Assembly: GCA_024707225.1 (NCBI GenBank)
Contig: JANQAE010000001.1
Coordinates: 806,001 to 870,000 of the forward strand
Source: Dokdonella sp.
GTDB lineage: Bacteria; Pseudomonadota; Gammaproteobacteria; Xanthomonadales; Rhodanobacteraceae
Direction of reading: 5' to 3'
DNA: 64,000 nt
Both the position numbers and the translations under genes were made by a program. Positions 26,728-39,317 of this stretch are shown in pieces; positions within the stretch are counted from its first letter, which is position 1, and every line of letters begins with the position of its first letter. Below the pieces are notes generated by a model. The model had not been told where the DNA came from. It did no database searches and saw nothing but the letters and a program-made list of their open reading frames with translations.

Positions 26728-27291
26728 TCAGGCGCGGCCGGAGAACTCGCCGGTGGTCGTGTTGACGTGGATCTTCTCTCCGGTCGTGATGTACTCGGGC
26801 ACCTGTACCTCGATGCCGGTCGACAGCGTGGCCGGCTTGGCGCGCTTGGTCGCGCTGGCGCCCTTGAGCTCCGGCGCGGTCTCGGCGACCTCGAGGACGA
26901 CGGTCTGCGGCAGCTGCAATGCGACCGGCGCATCGTCGATCAGCTGCACGAAGCAGCCCTCGATGCCGTCGACGATGTAGCCGGCCGCGTCGCCGACGGT
27001 CGCCGCGTCGAGCGTGTACTGCGTGTAGTCCTCGCTGTCCATGAAGACGAACGCATCGCCGTCCTTGTAGGAATAGCTGACCGCGCGTCGCGTCAGCTCG
27101 GTTTCCTTGAGTTCGTCGTCGGCGCGCAGCGAGATGTCGAGCTTCTGTCCGCCCGGCACGCTGTACATGACGAAACGGTAGGTCACGTTGCCGCCGCGGC
27201 CCTGCGGCGCGCTGCGGTCGATGTCGCGGATCTGCCAGACCCGGCCTTCGTGCTCGACGACGTTGCCGCGCTTGATTTCGTGGGCTCTCAT
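26728..27291 (-). CDS. yeiP: Elongation factor P-like protein EfpL (YeiP)
   Basis: A 187-residue ribosome-binding factor that helps translation through difficult peptide sequences, paralogous to EF-P. The start [20 protein letters not shown] and the loop APQGRGGNV identify the YeiP/EfpL branch: the tip carries Arg where EF-P has its modified Lys. The OB domains include [54 protein letters not shown] and the end [15 protein letters not shown] 27291 is preferred over a start five residues earlier because the family begins with MRA. Confidence 0.95.
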   Translation of the reverse strand: MRAHEIKRGNVVEHEGRVWQIRDIDRSAPQGRGGNVTYRFVMYSVPGGQKLDISLRADDELKETELTRRAVSYSYKDGDAFVFMDSEDYTQYTLDAATVGDAAGYIVDGIEGCFVQLIDDAPVALQLPQTVVLEVAETAPELKGASATKRAKPATLSTGIEVQVPEYITTGEKIHVNTTTGEFSGRA

Positions 27292-27325
27292 GGGGAACTC
27301 GCGCAAGGGGAAGGAAGGGCGGACG

Positions 27326-28096
27326 TCACTTCGGCGCCAGGCGCACCGCGCCGTCGAGCCGGATCGTCTCGCCGTTGAGATAGCGGTTGCCGACGATGTA
27401 GGCGACCAGGTCGGCGTACTCCTCGGGCTGGCCGAGGCGCGAGGGGAACGGAATCGACGCGCTCAGCGAGGCCTGCACGGCCTCGGGCATGCCGTCGACC
27501 ATCGGCGTCCAGAAGATGCCGGGCGCCACCGTGACCACGCGGATGCCGAAGCGCGCCAGCTCGCGCGCCATCGGCAGCGTCATGCCGACCACGCCGCCCT
27601 TGGACGCCGAGTAGGCGGCCTGGCCGATCTGGCCGTCATAGGCCGCGACCGAGGCGGTATTGACGATCACGCCGCGCTCGCCGTCCTCGCCGGCGCCGTT
27701 GTGCTGCATCGCGTCGGCGCAGGCCTTGGCGACGTTGAACGAGCCGACCAGGTTGACCAGCACCGTGGTCCGGAACTGCGCGAGCGGCATCGGCGCTTCC
27801 TTGCCGAGCACGCGGCCGGCGCCGAGGATGCCGGCGCAGTTGACCGCGACGTTGAGGCCGCCGAGGAACGACTGCGCGGCGGCGACGCTGGCCGACACGG
27901 CGGCCTCGTCGGTGACGTCGGTGCGGAAGTAGGCTGCGTGGTCGCGGCCGAGCGCGCCGAGTGCCTGCTCGGCCTTGGCGTCGTCGACGTCGAACAGCGC
28001 GACCCTGGCGCCGCGCGCGACGAGATGCCGTGCCATGGCCAGGCCCAGTCCCGATACGCCGCCGGTGATGACGGCCTTGACCTGATCGAGCTGCAT
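27326..28096 (-). CDS. Short-chain dehydrogenase, 3-hydroxyacyl-CoA dehydrogenase type
   Basis: NAD-dependent oxidoreductase of 256 residues. Rossmann motif [15 protein letters not shown], acidic DVDD after the second strand (NAD preference), NCAGI, the catalytic Ser in [13 protein letters not shown], and [19 protein letters not shown] with catalytic Tyr and Lys. Overall it resembles HSD17B10-type 2-methyl-3-hydroxyacyl-CoA dehydrogenases ([27 protein letters not shown]). It is 34 bases from efpL on the same strand and about 5 kb from the liu cluster, so a role in branched-chain acyl-CoA breakdown is plausible but inferred. Confidence 0.9.
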   Translation of the reverse strand: MQLDQVKAVITGGVSGLGLAMARHLVARGARVALFDVDDAKAEQALGALGRDHAAYFRTDVTDEAAVSASVAAAQSFLGGLNVAVNCAGILGAGRVLGKEAPMPLAQFRTTVLVNLVGSFNVAKACADAMQHNGAGEDGERGVIVNTASVAAYDGQIGQAAYSASKGGVVGMTLPMARELARFGIRVVTVAPGIFWTPMVDGMPEAVQASLSASIPFPSRLGQPEEYADLVAYIVGNRYLNGETIRLDGAVRLAPK

Positions 28097-28194
28097 GGAA
28101 GTCTCCGGATCGTGCCGCGCGGCCGCGCGGGGGCGCGCATTGTAGCGGCGCGGTCCGCGCCGCGCAGCCCGGCGGCCGGCTGCGGCAGCGCCGC

Positions 28195-29007
28195 TCAGGT
28201 CACCGCGCGGCGGAAATCCAGGTCGTAGCGGGTGCCGGCGGTCAATGCGTGCAGGCGCAGATTGGTGATGCGGATCGGCGCGCCGTCACTGACCGCGGCG
28301 GCGTTCGATTCGTCCATCTCGGCCGGGTCCAGCACGGTGATGCCGCCGCTGCCGACGACGTCGAGCACGTTGTCGGGGCCGATCACGGCCGCGGTGCCGG
28401 CATCGATGCCGAGGCCGAGCGCGAACGGATTCAGCGACAGCGCGGTCAGCAGGCGGCCGAGCCGGTCACTGGCCGAGCCGCCCGGATCGACGACGACGCG
28501 ATTGGTCAGGCCCAGGCCCGGCGCCAGCGAGGCGGCACCCTGGCGCGGCGTCGCGCCCTCGGCACCGTGCGCGAGCATGTGCTCGGACAGGATCGCCGCG
28601 GCCGCGCCGATCGCGCCGATCGCGACGCCATCGGCGCTGCGGCGGCGCAGCGTGCGTGCCAGTTGCGTGCCGCCGATCAGCGTGGTCAGGCGCAGCGGGG
28701 CATGCGGCGCGATCACCACCAGGTCGACGTGGTCGATCGCGTCGAGCAGGGCCGGCTGACCGGCATCGGCACGGGCACGCAGCGTGTGCACGCGCACTTC
28801 GCCGGCGCCGGCCGCGAGCAGGGCCGGTTCGAGCCAGTAGTCATCGTCGAGCGCGGCCTCCGGCGCGGTCAGCACGGCGACGCGCGGGTGGACGCCGACG
28901 AACGACATCAGGCGCGTCAGCAGCGCCGCCGAGCGGTCGTCCGCGGCGACGTCGCCGCAGGCGATGATCAGGCCGCGCGTGCGGTCCGGAGCGATATGGG
29001 CGGGCAT
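28195..29007 (-). CDS. Cyanophycinase-like (S51 family) protein lacking the catalytic serine
   Basis: A 270-residue protein of the cyanophycinase/peptidase E fold. It starts GLIIACGDVAADDRSAALLT, where active members have ACGGAED. VVVDPGGSASDRLGRLLTAL, LGLGIDAGTAAVIG and LDVVGSGGITVLDP match the C-terminal half of cyanophycinases. The nucleophile elbow, normally GGTSAGAA followed by LSEHM, reads GAIGAAAAILSEHM, so Ser is replaced by Ile. It is therefore probably not a peptidase, and may be a binding or regulatory relative. ATG 29007 gives a family-like start. It lies 30 bases downstream of the HMG-CoA lyase gene. Confidence 0.78.
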   Translation of the reverse strand: MPAHIAPDRTRGLIIACGDVAADDRSAALLTRLMSFVGVHPRVAVLTAPEAALDDDYWLEPALLAAGAGEVRVHTLRARADAGQPALLDAIDHVDLVVIAPHAPLRLTTLIGGTQLARTLRRRSADGVAIGAIGAAAAILSEHMLAHGAEGATPRQGAASLAPGLGLTNRVVVDPGGSASDRLGRLLTALSLNPFALGLGIDAGTAAVIGPDNVLDVVGSGGITVLDPAEMDESNAAAVSDGAPIRITNLRLHALTAGTRYDLDFRRAVT

Positions 29008-29036
29008 CGGCAGGCGCGCAGCGGGAGGATCGCCGA

Positions 29037-29989
29037 TTATACGGCCGGCTCGGCGCGTCCGCTGGCGCGTGCGACCTTGCTCGAGGTCTCGCGCTGCAGC
29101 TGACGAGACAGCCACAGTCCGGTGTCGATCAGACGGTCCAGGTCGATGCCGGTGTCGAGCCCGAGTCCTTCGAGCATGTAGACCACATCCTCGCTGGCGA
29201 CGTTGCCGGTGGCGCCGCGCGCGTACGGACAGCCGCCGGTGCCCGACACCGCGCTGTCGACGACGCGGACGCCTTCCTCGAGGCAGGCCAGGATGTTCGC
29301 CAGTGCCTGGCCGCGCGTGTCGTGGAAATGCACCGCGAGCGCCCCGATCGGCACTTCGGCCGCGACCGCGCGCAGCATCGCGCGCGCCTTGGCCGGCGTG
29401 CCGATGCCGATCGTGTCGCCGAGCGAGATCTCGTAGCAGCCGAGCGCGTGCAGGCGCCGCGCGACGCGGACCACGTCGGCGACCGGCACCTCGCCCTGGT
29501 ACGGACAGCCCAGCACGGTCGAGACGTAGCCGCGGACCGCGACGCCGTCGGCGGCCGCGCGCTCGAGCACCGGCACGAAGCGCGTGATCGACTCCTCGAT
29601 CGTCGCATTGATGTTGCGCTGGTTGAACGCCTCGGATGCCGCCGTGAACACGGCGACCTCCTCGGCACCGGCCTCGCGCGCGCGCGCGTAGCCGGTCTCG
29701 TTCGGGACCAGGACCGGATAGCGGATGCCGGGACGTCGCGCGATGCCGGCGAACACCTCGGCCGCGTCGGCCAGCTGCGGGACCCACTTCGGGCTGACGA
29801 AGCTGGTCGCTTCGATCGTCTCCAGACCGGTCGCCGACAGCCGGTCGATCAGCTCGATCTTGGTCGCGGCCGGGATGATCGTCTTCTCGTTCTGCAGGCC
29901 GTCGCGCGGACCGACCTCGACGATGCGGACGCGGTCGGCGGCGCCGCGCAGGCCGGGACTGCCTTGATCGGATCTGCTCATCGCACGCC

Positions 29990-29993
<4 letters not shown>
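29037..29993 (-). CDS. liuE: Hydroxymethylglutaryl-CoA lyase
   Basis: Final enzyme of leucine degradation, splitting HMG-CoA into acetyl-CoA and acetoacetate. A TIM-barrel protein of about 315 residues with VRIVEVGPRDGLQNEK (metal/substrate Asp-Arg), ATSFVSPKWVPQLADA, SLGDTIGIGTPAKA, HFHDTRGQALANI (metal His pair) and the loop VDSAVSGTGGCPYARGATGN with the catalytic Cys. ATG 29993 overlaps the stop of the biotin carboxylase gene; ATG 29981, four codons later, is an alternative. The overlap indicates coupling to liuD. Confidence 0.96.
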
Positions 29994-31986
<1,993 letters not shown>

Positions 31987-32137
31987 GGGCGATGCATCCT
32001 CATTCGGCCGCGGAGCCGACGGTCCCGACGACATGGCCGTCGGAACCGGTCGGCAAGGCGGCATGGTAATCGTCACGGCGGCGCGCACGCTGCCCGGCTG
32101 CGCCGGGGCCGAAAACGCCGCCGCTCATCGCGAGCGC

Positions 32138-32533
32138 TCAGGCGGCCGGCGCATGGCAGACCGCCTCGACATTGTGGCCGTCGGGGTCGAGCACGAACGC
32201 GCCGTAATAGTTCGGGTGGTAGTGCGGCCGCAGGCCCGGCGCGCCGTTGTCGACGCCGCCGGCGGCCAGCGCGGCGCGATGGAACGCATCGACACCGGCC
32301 CGGTCGCCCGCGGCAAATGCGACGTGCCCGTGGCCGGGCCCAGCGCCCTTGTCGTCGTCGCCGATCCAGAAGGTCGGCTTGCCGGCCTCGCCGAACCCGG
32401 CATGGTTGCCGGCGCCGGTTTCGGCCGCGCCGACCTGCATGACCAGGCCGACGCCGAGCGGTGCCAGCGCGCGCTGATAGAACGCGAGACTGCGCGCGAA
32501 ATCAGAAACCGAGAAACCGACATGGTCGAGCAT
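32138..32533 (-). CDS. VOC-family (glyoxalase/dioxygenase fold) protein
   Basis: A 131-residue protein with paired beta-alpha-beta-beta-beta modules: MLDHVGFSVSDFARSLAFYQ at the start, GHGHVAFAAGDRAGVDAFH in the middle and YGAFVLDPDGHNVEAVCH at the end. Likely metal ligands are His4 and Glu in HNVEAV. Substrate unknown. It sits three bases downstream of the enoyl-CoA hydratase gene and upstream of liuD, so it is part of the liu transcript, although it is not a core leucine pathway enzyme. Its stop and the liuD start are 151 bases apart. Confidence 0.85.
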   Translation of the reverse strand: MLDHVGFSVSDFARSLAFYQRALAPLGVGLVMQVGAAETGAGNHAGFGEAGKPTFWIGDDDKGAGPGHGHVAFAAGDRAGVDAFHRAALAAGGVDNGAPGLRPHYHPNYYGAFVLDPDGHNVEAVCHAPAA

Positions 32534-32536
32534 CGT

Positions 32537-33331
32537 TCACTCCCGTCCGGCCCAGGCCGGCGCACGTTTGTCGAGAAAGGCGGTCAGGCCCTCCTGGCCC
32601 TCGGCCGAGACGCGCAGGCGCGCGATCAGTGCGGCATTCTCGCGGTCGAGCGCTTCGGCCCCCTCGCGCGTGATGCCGGCGGCGCGCAGGGCCAGGCGCT
32701 TGGCCTCGTCCTGTGCGACCGGCCCGCACTTGCCGAAGATGTGCAGCAAACGCTCGACCGCCTCGTCGAGCGCATCGGCCGGCACGCAGTCGTGCAGCAG
32801 GCCGATGCGGCGCGCCTCGGCGGCGTCGAAGACCTCGGCACCGACGAAGTAGCGCCGCGCCTGGCGCACGCCGATCGCCGCGCAGACGTACGGCGAGATC
32901 ACCGCCGGCACCAGGCCGAGCTTGGCCTCCGACAGCGAGAACTTCGCCGACTCGACGCCGACCGCGACGTCGCAGCACGCGACCAGACCGACGCCGCCGC
33001 CGTAGGCCGAGCCGTTGACGCGCGCGATCGTCGGTTTCGACAGGAAGTTCAGCGTGCGCATCAGACGCGCCAGACGCAGCGAGTCCTCGCGGTTGTCCGC
33101 TTCGCTGGCTGCGGCCATGCCGCGCATCCAGTTGAGGTCGGCACCGGCCGAGAACGTGCTGCCGTTGCCGGTGACGACGACCGCGCGCACCGACCGGTCG
33201 GCGTCGACCTGGTCCAGCGCCCCGGTCAGCTCGGCGATCAGCGCCGCGTCAAAGGCGTTGTGCACGCCGGGACGGTCCAGGATCAGATGGGCCGTGGATC
33301 CGCGTCGTTCGATCTGTACCGCTGTCGGCAT
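32537..33331 (-). CDS. liuC: Enoyl-CoA hydratase, methylglutaconyl-CoA hydratase type
   Basis: Crotonase-fold enzyme of 264 residues that hydrates methylglutaconyl-CoA to HMG-CoA in leucine catabolism. Oxyanion-hole segments are FSAGADLNWMRGM and VNGSAYGGGVGLVACCDVAV. The SLSEAKLGLVPAVISPYV segment, with Glu in SEAKLG, agrees with AUH/LiuC proteins. ATG 33331 fits the family start (VQIERRGSTAHLILDRP). It is the first visible gene of the liu run; liuA (isovaleryl-CoA dehydrogenase) and liuB are absent upstream. The specific substrate is inferred from context. Confidence 0.9.
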   Translation of the reverse strand: MPTAVQIERRGSTAHLILDRPGVHNAFDAALIAELTGALDQVDADRSVRAVVVTGNGSTFSAGADLNWMRGMAAASEADNREDSLRLARLMRTLNFLSKPTIARVNGSAYGGGVGLVACCDVAVGVESAKFSLSEAKLGLVPAVISPYVCAAIGVRQARRYFVGAEVFDAAEARRIGLLHDCVPADALDEAVERLLHIFGKCGPVAQDEAKRLALRAAGITREGAEALDRENAALIARLRVSAEGQEGLTAFLDKRAPAWAGRE

Positions 33332-33713
33332 GGGGGTCGGGTCGGTCGGTAAACCGCCATCATAGCGGGCCGCCGCGGCACCGGTCGCGCGCCGCGCACC
33401 GCTGCGCGACGCCGCGAGCCGCACTCGCGATAATGGCTAACGTTTACAACAGCTTCTACCGCATTTGCGCGCGTGCCGCCGCTCCGCGCACGCGCGCACT
33501 TCCTGGAGAAGGGCACGGGTGCGAACGATGATTGGCCTGCGTCGCTGCGCCTGACCGTGATCGCGGGTGCCGGCAGCGGGCGCTTCCCCCGTCAGTGCCC
33601 GGCCGCGATGCGATCGGCGAGGTCGTGCCGCGCCGGTCGCCGCGTGCGCTGCGCGACGTGACGGCCGCACTCGAATGGGCACAATCACCGGCGCCGCTAC
33701 GGCCGACCGCGTC
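33332..33713. other. Intergenic region upstream of the liu genes
   Basis: About 380 bases without a recognised gene. An AT-richer patch at 33428-33460 (around TAATGGCTAACGTTTACAAC) stands out and could hold the promoter or an operator for liuC, but no convincing -35/-10 pair or known LiuR site could be read. Confidence 0.4.
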
Positions 33714-34100
33714 TCAGCGGCGCACCATCGTGCGGACCAGATGATCGAGCGCTCTCTCCGGCGCGAGGCAGTGGCCGGTGTGCACGGCCGAGGTCTGGAT
33801 CATCGCGCTGCGCGGCGCGACCAGCCAGTGGAAGCGCTCGCGCTGGCCGAGTCGGCCGATCGGTCCGGCGTCGGCGCCGCCGCTGCAGACCCGCGCGATG
33901 CCGTCCAGGTGCGCGCGCAGCAGATCCAGATCCGCGTCCGGGTCGAGCGCGCGCAGCCGCGATTCGTCCAGTTCGATGCAGGCCTGCAGGAACTTCAGCG
34001 CCGGACACGAGACGATCACGCCGACGTTGACGAACTCCTCGCGCTCGGGCCGTGGCACGACCCGCACGACGGCATAGTCATACAAGTGCCGATCGCGCAC
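33714..34100 (-). CDS. DUF3037 family protein, partner of HipA_2 kinase
   Basis: A 128-residue protein of unknown function. It opens VRDRHLYDYAVVRVVPRPER followed by EEFVNVGVIV, the hallmark of DUF3037, and later has FHWLVAPRSAMIQTSAVHTG. The start is either GTG 34100 or ATG 34124, both overlapping the 3' end of the HipA-like gene. Family knowledge: DUF3037 genes regularly follow a HipA_2 kinase-like gene, as here, suggesting a two-protein system. Confidence 0.82.
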   Translation of the reverse strand: MRDRHLYDYAVVRVVPRPEREEFVNVGVIVSCPALKFLQACIELDESRLRALDPDADLDLLRAHLDGIARVCSGGADAGPIGRLGQRERFHWLVAPRSAMIQTSAVHTGHCLAPERALDHLVRTMVRR

Positions 34101-34860
34101 GGATCGCTTCCTCCACGAATGCATGCGGCGACTGCAGCCGGGCCAGCAGATAGTCGACGTAGGCCTGCCGGTGCGCGGCGGCGGTCGCGAACGGCGTATC
34201 GCCGCAGAGCCAGGACTCGGGAATCTGCGCGGCCAGGCCGGCGACGAGCCCGGGCGTGATCGGCGCGCTCATCGACGCGTCGACCGCGGCCAGTTCGGAC
34301 GCGAACGGCAGCAGTACGTGATCGCGGATCGCCGTGAACGGCTGGCGCGCGCGTGCCTGCGGATCGTCCCAGGCGTGATGGAAATACAGTGCCGCGCCGT
34401 GGTCGATCAGCCACAGCCGCCGATGCCAGACCAGCAGGTTGGTATTGCGCGCGGTGCGGTCGACGTTGGTCACGAACGCGTCGAACCAGACCACGCGCGA
34501 GGCCAGCTCCGCATCGGGCTGCCAGGCGACCGGATCGAACGTGACCGCGCCGGGCAGATAGTCGAGCGCGAGATTGAGTCCGCTGCTGGCGCGGATCAGG
34601 TCCTGGATCTCCGGATCGGGTTCGGTCCGCGCCAGTTCCGGATCGAGCTCGACCAGGACCAGCTCGGGCACCGGCAGCCTGCAGGCGCGCGCGATCTCGC
34701 CGGCCAGCAGCTCGGCGATCAGCGCCTTGGGTCCCTGGCCGGCACCTCGGAACTTCAGCACGTACAGGCCCTGATCGTCGGCCTCGACGATCGCCGGCAG
34801 CGAGCCGCCTTCGCGCAGCGGCGTCACGTAGCGCGTCGCGGTGACGGTGCGCAGCGTCAC
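34078..34860 (-). CDS. HipA_2 family kinase-like protein
   Basis: A predicted protein-kinase-fold protein of about 260 residues. YVLKFRGAGQGPKALIAELL carries the ATP-binding Lys; VVWFDAFVTNVDRTARNTNLL has the HipA-type catalytic Asp/Asn (D and N of TNVDRTARN); and LWLIDHGAALYFHH supplies the metal-binding DHG in place of DFG. GTG 34860 is chosen because conservation begins there; an ATG far upstream would overlap the hairpin region. No HipB-type antitoxin is present; the overlapping partner is DUF3037 instead. Whether it is a toxin is unknown. Confidence 0.82.
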   Translation of the reverse strand: MTLRTVTATRYVTPLREGGSLPAIVEADDQGLYVLKFRGAGQGPKALIAELLAGEIARACRLPVPELVLVELDPELARTEPDPEIQDLIRASSGLNLALDYLPGAVTFDPVAWQPDAELASRVVWFDAFVTNVDRTARNTNLLVWHRRLWLIDHGAALYFHHAWDDPQARARQPFTAIRDHVLLPFASELAAVDASMSAPITPGLVAGLAAQIPESWLCGDTPFATAAAHRQAYVDYLLARLQSPHAFVEEAIRARSALV

Positions 34861-34944
34861 GGCCGGATCGCCCGGTCGTGGGGCAGGGCGGCGGACGGGC
34901 GTCTCGGTGTGCGTTTCATGCGAGGCCGGTGCCGAAAACGAGAA

Positions 34945-34974
34945 CGGCGCCGATCGTACCAACGATCGGCGCCG
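34945..34974 (-). terminator. Second hairpin downstream of fusA
   Basis: A perfect 13-base-pair stem (CGGCGCCGATCGT, loop ACCA, ACGATCGGCGCCG). It lies in the gap between fusA and the HipA_2 gene. There is no T-run, so strength is uncertain. It probably works with the neighbouring hairpin at 34987. Confidence 0.55.
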
Positions 34975-34986
34975 CTCCGAAATCGA

Positions 34987-35008
34987 CGGCACGCCGGACG
35001 GCGTGCCG
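34987..35008 (-). terminator. Hairpin directly after fusA
   Basis: A nine-base-pair stem (CGGCACGCC, loop GGAC, GGCGTGCCG) eight bases past the fusA stop on the minus strand. It lacks a T-run. Confidence 0.5.
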
Positions 35009-35016
35009 CGTCGGGC

Positions 35017-37158
<2,142 letters not shown>

Positions 37159-37509
37159 GCTGTGGTTCCTGAACCTTAAGAAATGAGTTCTCGCCGGAGC
37201 GGGCCCGGCGATGAGCCGAGCCCGCTTCGATCATGAGGTTGTGACACGACTTCGGTCGGGGCGCGTTGTCCCTCGCCGTCGACGGCTGGCTCTCGACGTC
37301 ATGGCGGAGCCGGCCCGTGCCCGGTCCGGCCGCCGGGGTCCGCCGCGGCGGAAGATCGGGACGATCGGGAACAGGCGCGGGATTCTACACGACCGGCGCG
37401 TCCGGCGGGCACTCCGGTCGAATGCGCCCAGGCGGCGGCTTCCGGCGCCGCGCCGGGTCGTGGCATGCTCGCCGCCCCGTTCGTTCCGGCCAGGCGCCGA
37501 GGCTGCCGC
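37159..37509. other. Divergent intergenic region between fusA and maf
   Basis: About 350 bases. Contains an inverted repeat (AGCGGGC ... GCCCGCT) at about 37197-37227 in the fusA leader and GC-rich sequence upstream of maf. No gene or known RNA was recognised. Confidence 0.4.
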
Positions 37510-38102
37510 ATGCTGTTCCTCGCCTCCCGTTCGCCGCGCCGCAGCGAGCTGCTGCGCCAGCTCGGTCTGCGTTTCGACGTGCTCGACGTGTCGATCGAGG
37601 AGATCCGCCGCGCCGGCGAGCCGGCCGAGGACTACGTCAGCCGCGTCGCGCGCGAGAAGGCCGGTGCCGGCCTGCTGCAGGTCGGCGCGGTGGCCGGCGC
37701 CGTCGTGCTCGGCGCCGACACCGAGGTCGTGCTCGACGGCGAGGTCTTCGGCAAGCCGGCCGACGCGGCCGCTGCCGCGCAGATGCTGCGGCGCCTGTCG
37801 GGCCGTACGCACCGCGTCATATCGGACCTGTGGTGCCTGACCGCGGCCGGCGAGACGCATCGCTCGTGCCGCTCGGAGGTCAGCTTCGGGTCTCTGTGCG
37901 AGGCCGACATCGCCGCCTACGTCGCCACCGGCGAGCCGTTCGGCAAGGCCGGCGGCTACGCGATCCAGGGCCGCGCCGCGCCTTCGTGCGTCATCTGGCG
38001 GGCAGCTACTCCGGCGTGATGGGGCTGCCGCTGTTCGAGACCGCTGCCCTGCTGCACGATGCCGGCTGCTGGCCGCTCGACGGCGCAGCGCCGTCCCGGT
38101 AA
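37510..38102 (+). CDS. maf: Maf-family nucleotide pyrophosphatase (YhdE type), frameshifted
   Basis: House-cleaning enzyme that hydrolyses dTTP/UTP or modified nucleotides; about 197 residues. The start LFLASRSPRRSELLRQLG is the Maf phosphate-binding motif. VVLGADTEVVLDGEVFGKPAD and GEPFGKAGGYAIQGR follow. Near 37978-37985, in a GCCGCGCCGCGCC run, one base seems to be missing. The expected ending AFVRHLAGSYSGVMGLPLFE then ETAALLHDAG continues in a second frame to the stop at 38102. The wording KAGGYAIQG fits the YhdE subgroup. The break is most likely a sequence error. Confidence 0.9.
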
Positions 38103-38240
38103 CGTGACGTCCGCGTCGGGCTGCCGGGAGCCGGCCTGACGCGGACCGCCGAGTCGCACTCGGTCCGCCTGCGCGAGCAGGCGTCGGCCAGGCCGCAACC
38201 GCCCGGGCGCCCGTTTTTCACATTCCATCAGGGGAGCCTC

Positions 38241-38636
38241 ATGCGCATCACCAGTCTCTACGCGGCGCTCGGCGCGCTGCTGCTGATCGTGCTGGCGGTC
38301 CGCGTGATACTGCAGCGCCGCCGTGCGCGCGTGGGCATCCACGACGGCGGCGATCACGTGCTGGCCAGGCGCATCCGAGCGCATGCCAACGCGACCGAAT
38401 ATCTGCCGATCGGCCTGCTGCTCCTGCTGCTGCTCGAAGCCAACCAGACCCAGGCCTGGCTGCTGCACGTCGTCGGCATCAGCCTGATCGCCGGCCGTGT
38501 CCTGCATGCCTGGGGCCTGACGCGCTCATCGGCGGTCAGCGCCGGTCGCGCCGCCGGCATCGTGCTGACGCTGCTGGCGATCCTCCTCGCGGCCGGCCTG
38601 CTGATCTGGCAGTACCTGATCTTCGGCCCGCGCTGA
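38241..38636 (+). CDS. MAPEG-domain membrane protein
   Basis: A 131-residue inner-membrane protein with four helices. RIRAHANATEYLPIGLLLLLLLE is the conserved MAPEG signature (membrane-associated, eicosanoid and glutathione metabolism superfamily), followed by GRVLHAWGLTRS. Bacterial members resemble YecN and have no assigned physiological role; glutathione-dependent activity is possible. ATG 38241 is preceded by GGGGAG. Confidence 0.88.
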   Translation: MRITSLYAALGALLLIVLAVRVILQRRRARVGIHDGGDHVLARRIRAHANATEYLPIGLLLLLLLEANQTQAWLLHVVGISLIAGRVLHAWGLTRSSAVSAGRAAGIVLTLLAILLAAGLLIWQYLIFGPR

Positions 38637-38649
38637 GGCCAGGGCGCAC

Positions 38650-39192
38650 TCAGCCCGGACCGAACAGCGCCTCGCCGTGTTCGAGCAGGTAGAGGCCGGC
38701 GAACATCTTCGGGTCGATCGAGTAGCCGGCGCGGATCTTCTCGACCAGCCAGGCCGCCGCTTCGCTGCGCGGCACCTCGTGGACGACGATGTCCTCGGTC
38801 TCGTCGCCGCCGCCGCAGGCGGTGCGCTCCAGATCGTAGGCACGCACGAATGCCAGGATCTCGTTGCTCATGCCCGATGAGGTCGGGCCGGCCATCAGGA
38901 ACGCGATGCGCCGGGCGGCATAGCCGGTTTCCTCGAGCAGTTCGCGGTCGGCGGCCTCGACCGCGTTCTCGCCGGCGTTGTCGGCGACGTCACCGACCAG
39001 GCCGGCCGGCATCTCGATCGTCATCGCCTGCAGCGCGGGACGGTACTGCTCGACGAACAGCAGCCGGTCCTCGGGCGTCACCGCGATGATCATGACCCCG
39101 CCGCCCGGATTCGTGCGCTCGGCGTATTCCCAGCGTCCCCGCCGCATCAGGCGCAGCCATTTGCCTTCGTAGAGGGTTTCGGTATCGCTCAT
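38650..39192 (-). CDS. Nudix hydrolase, ADP-ribose pyrophosphatase-like (NudE/NudF group)
   Basis: A 180-residue hydrolase. The Nudix box reads AGENAVEAADRELLEETGY, complete from Glu to the REllEETG core. The segment just before it (PAGLVGDVADNAG) is a few residues longer than in standard ADP-ribose pyrophosphatases, shifting the first Gly. VMIIAVTPEDRLLFVEQYRP at the front and TSSGMSNEILAFVRA after the box match the NudF/NudE-type dimer fold. The gene is convergent with the MAPEG gene. Confidence 0.9.
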   Translation of the reverse strand: MSDTETLYEGKWLRLMRRGRWEYAERTNPGGGVMIIAVTPEDRLLFVEQYRPALQAMTIEMPAGLVGDVADNAGENAVEAADRELLEETGYAARRIAFLMAGPTSSGMSNEILAFVRAYDLERTACGGGDETEDIVVHEVPRSEAAAWLVEKIRAGYSIDPKMFAGLYLLEHGEALFGPG

Positions 39193-39317
39193 GGGGTCGT
39201 TGTAGAATGGGGATTGCCTATTCTAAGGGCGCGCCGTCCTGCGCCGGGCATTCCACCGAAACTTTCCGGCGTGCCGCGCGGTCTCGTGCCGGCCTCCGAA
39301 GGAACCTAAATCGCCCC

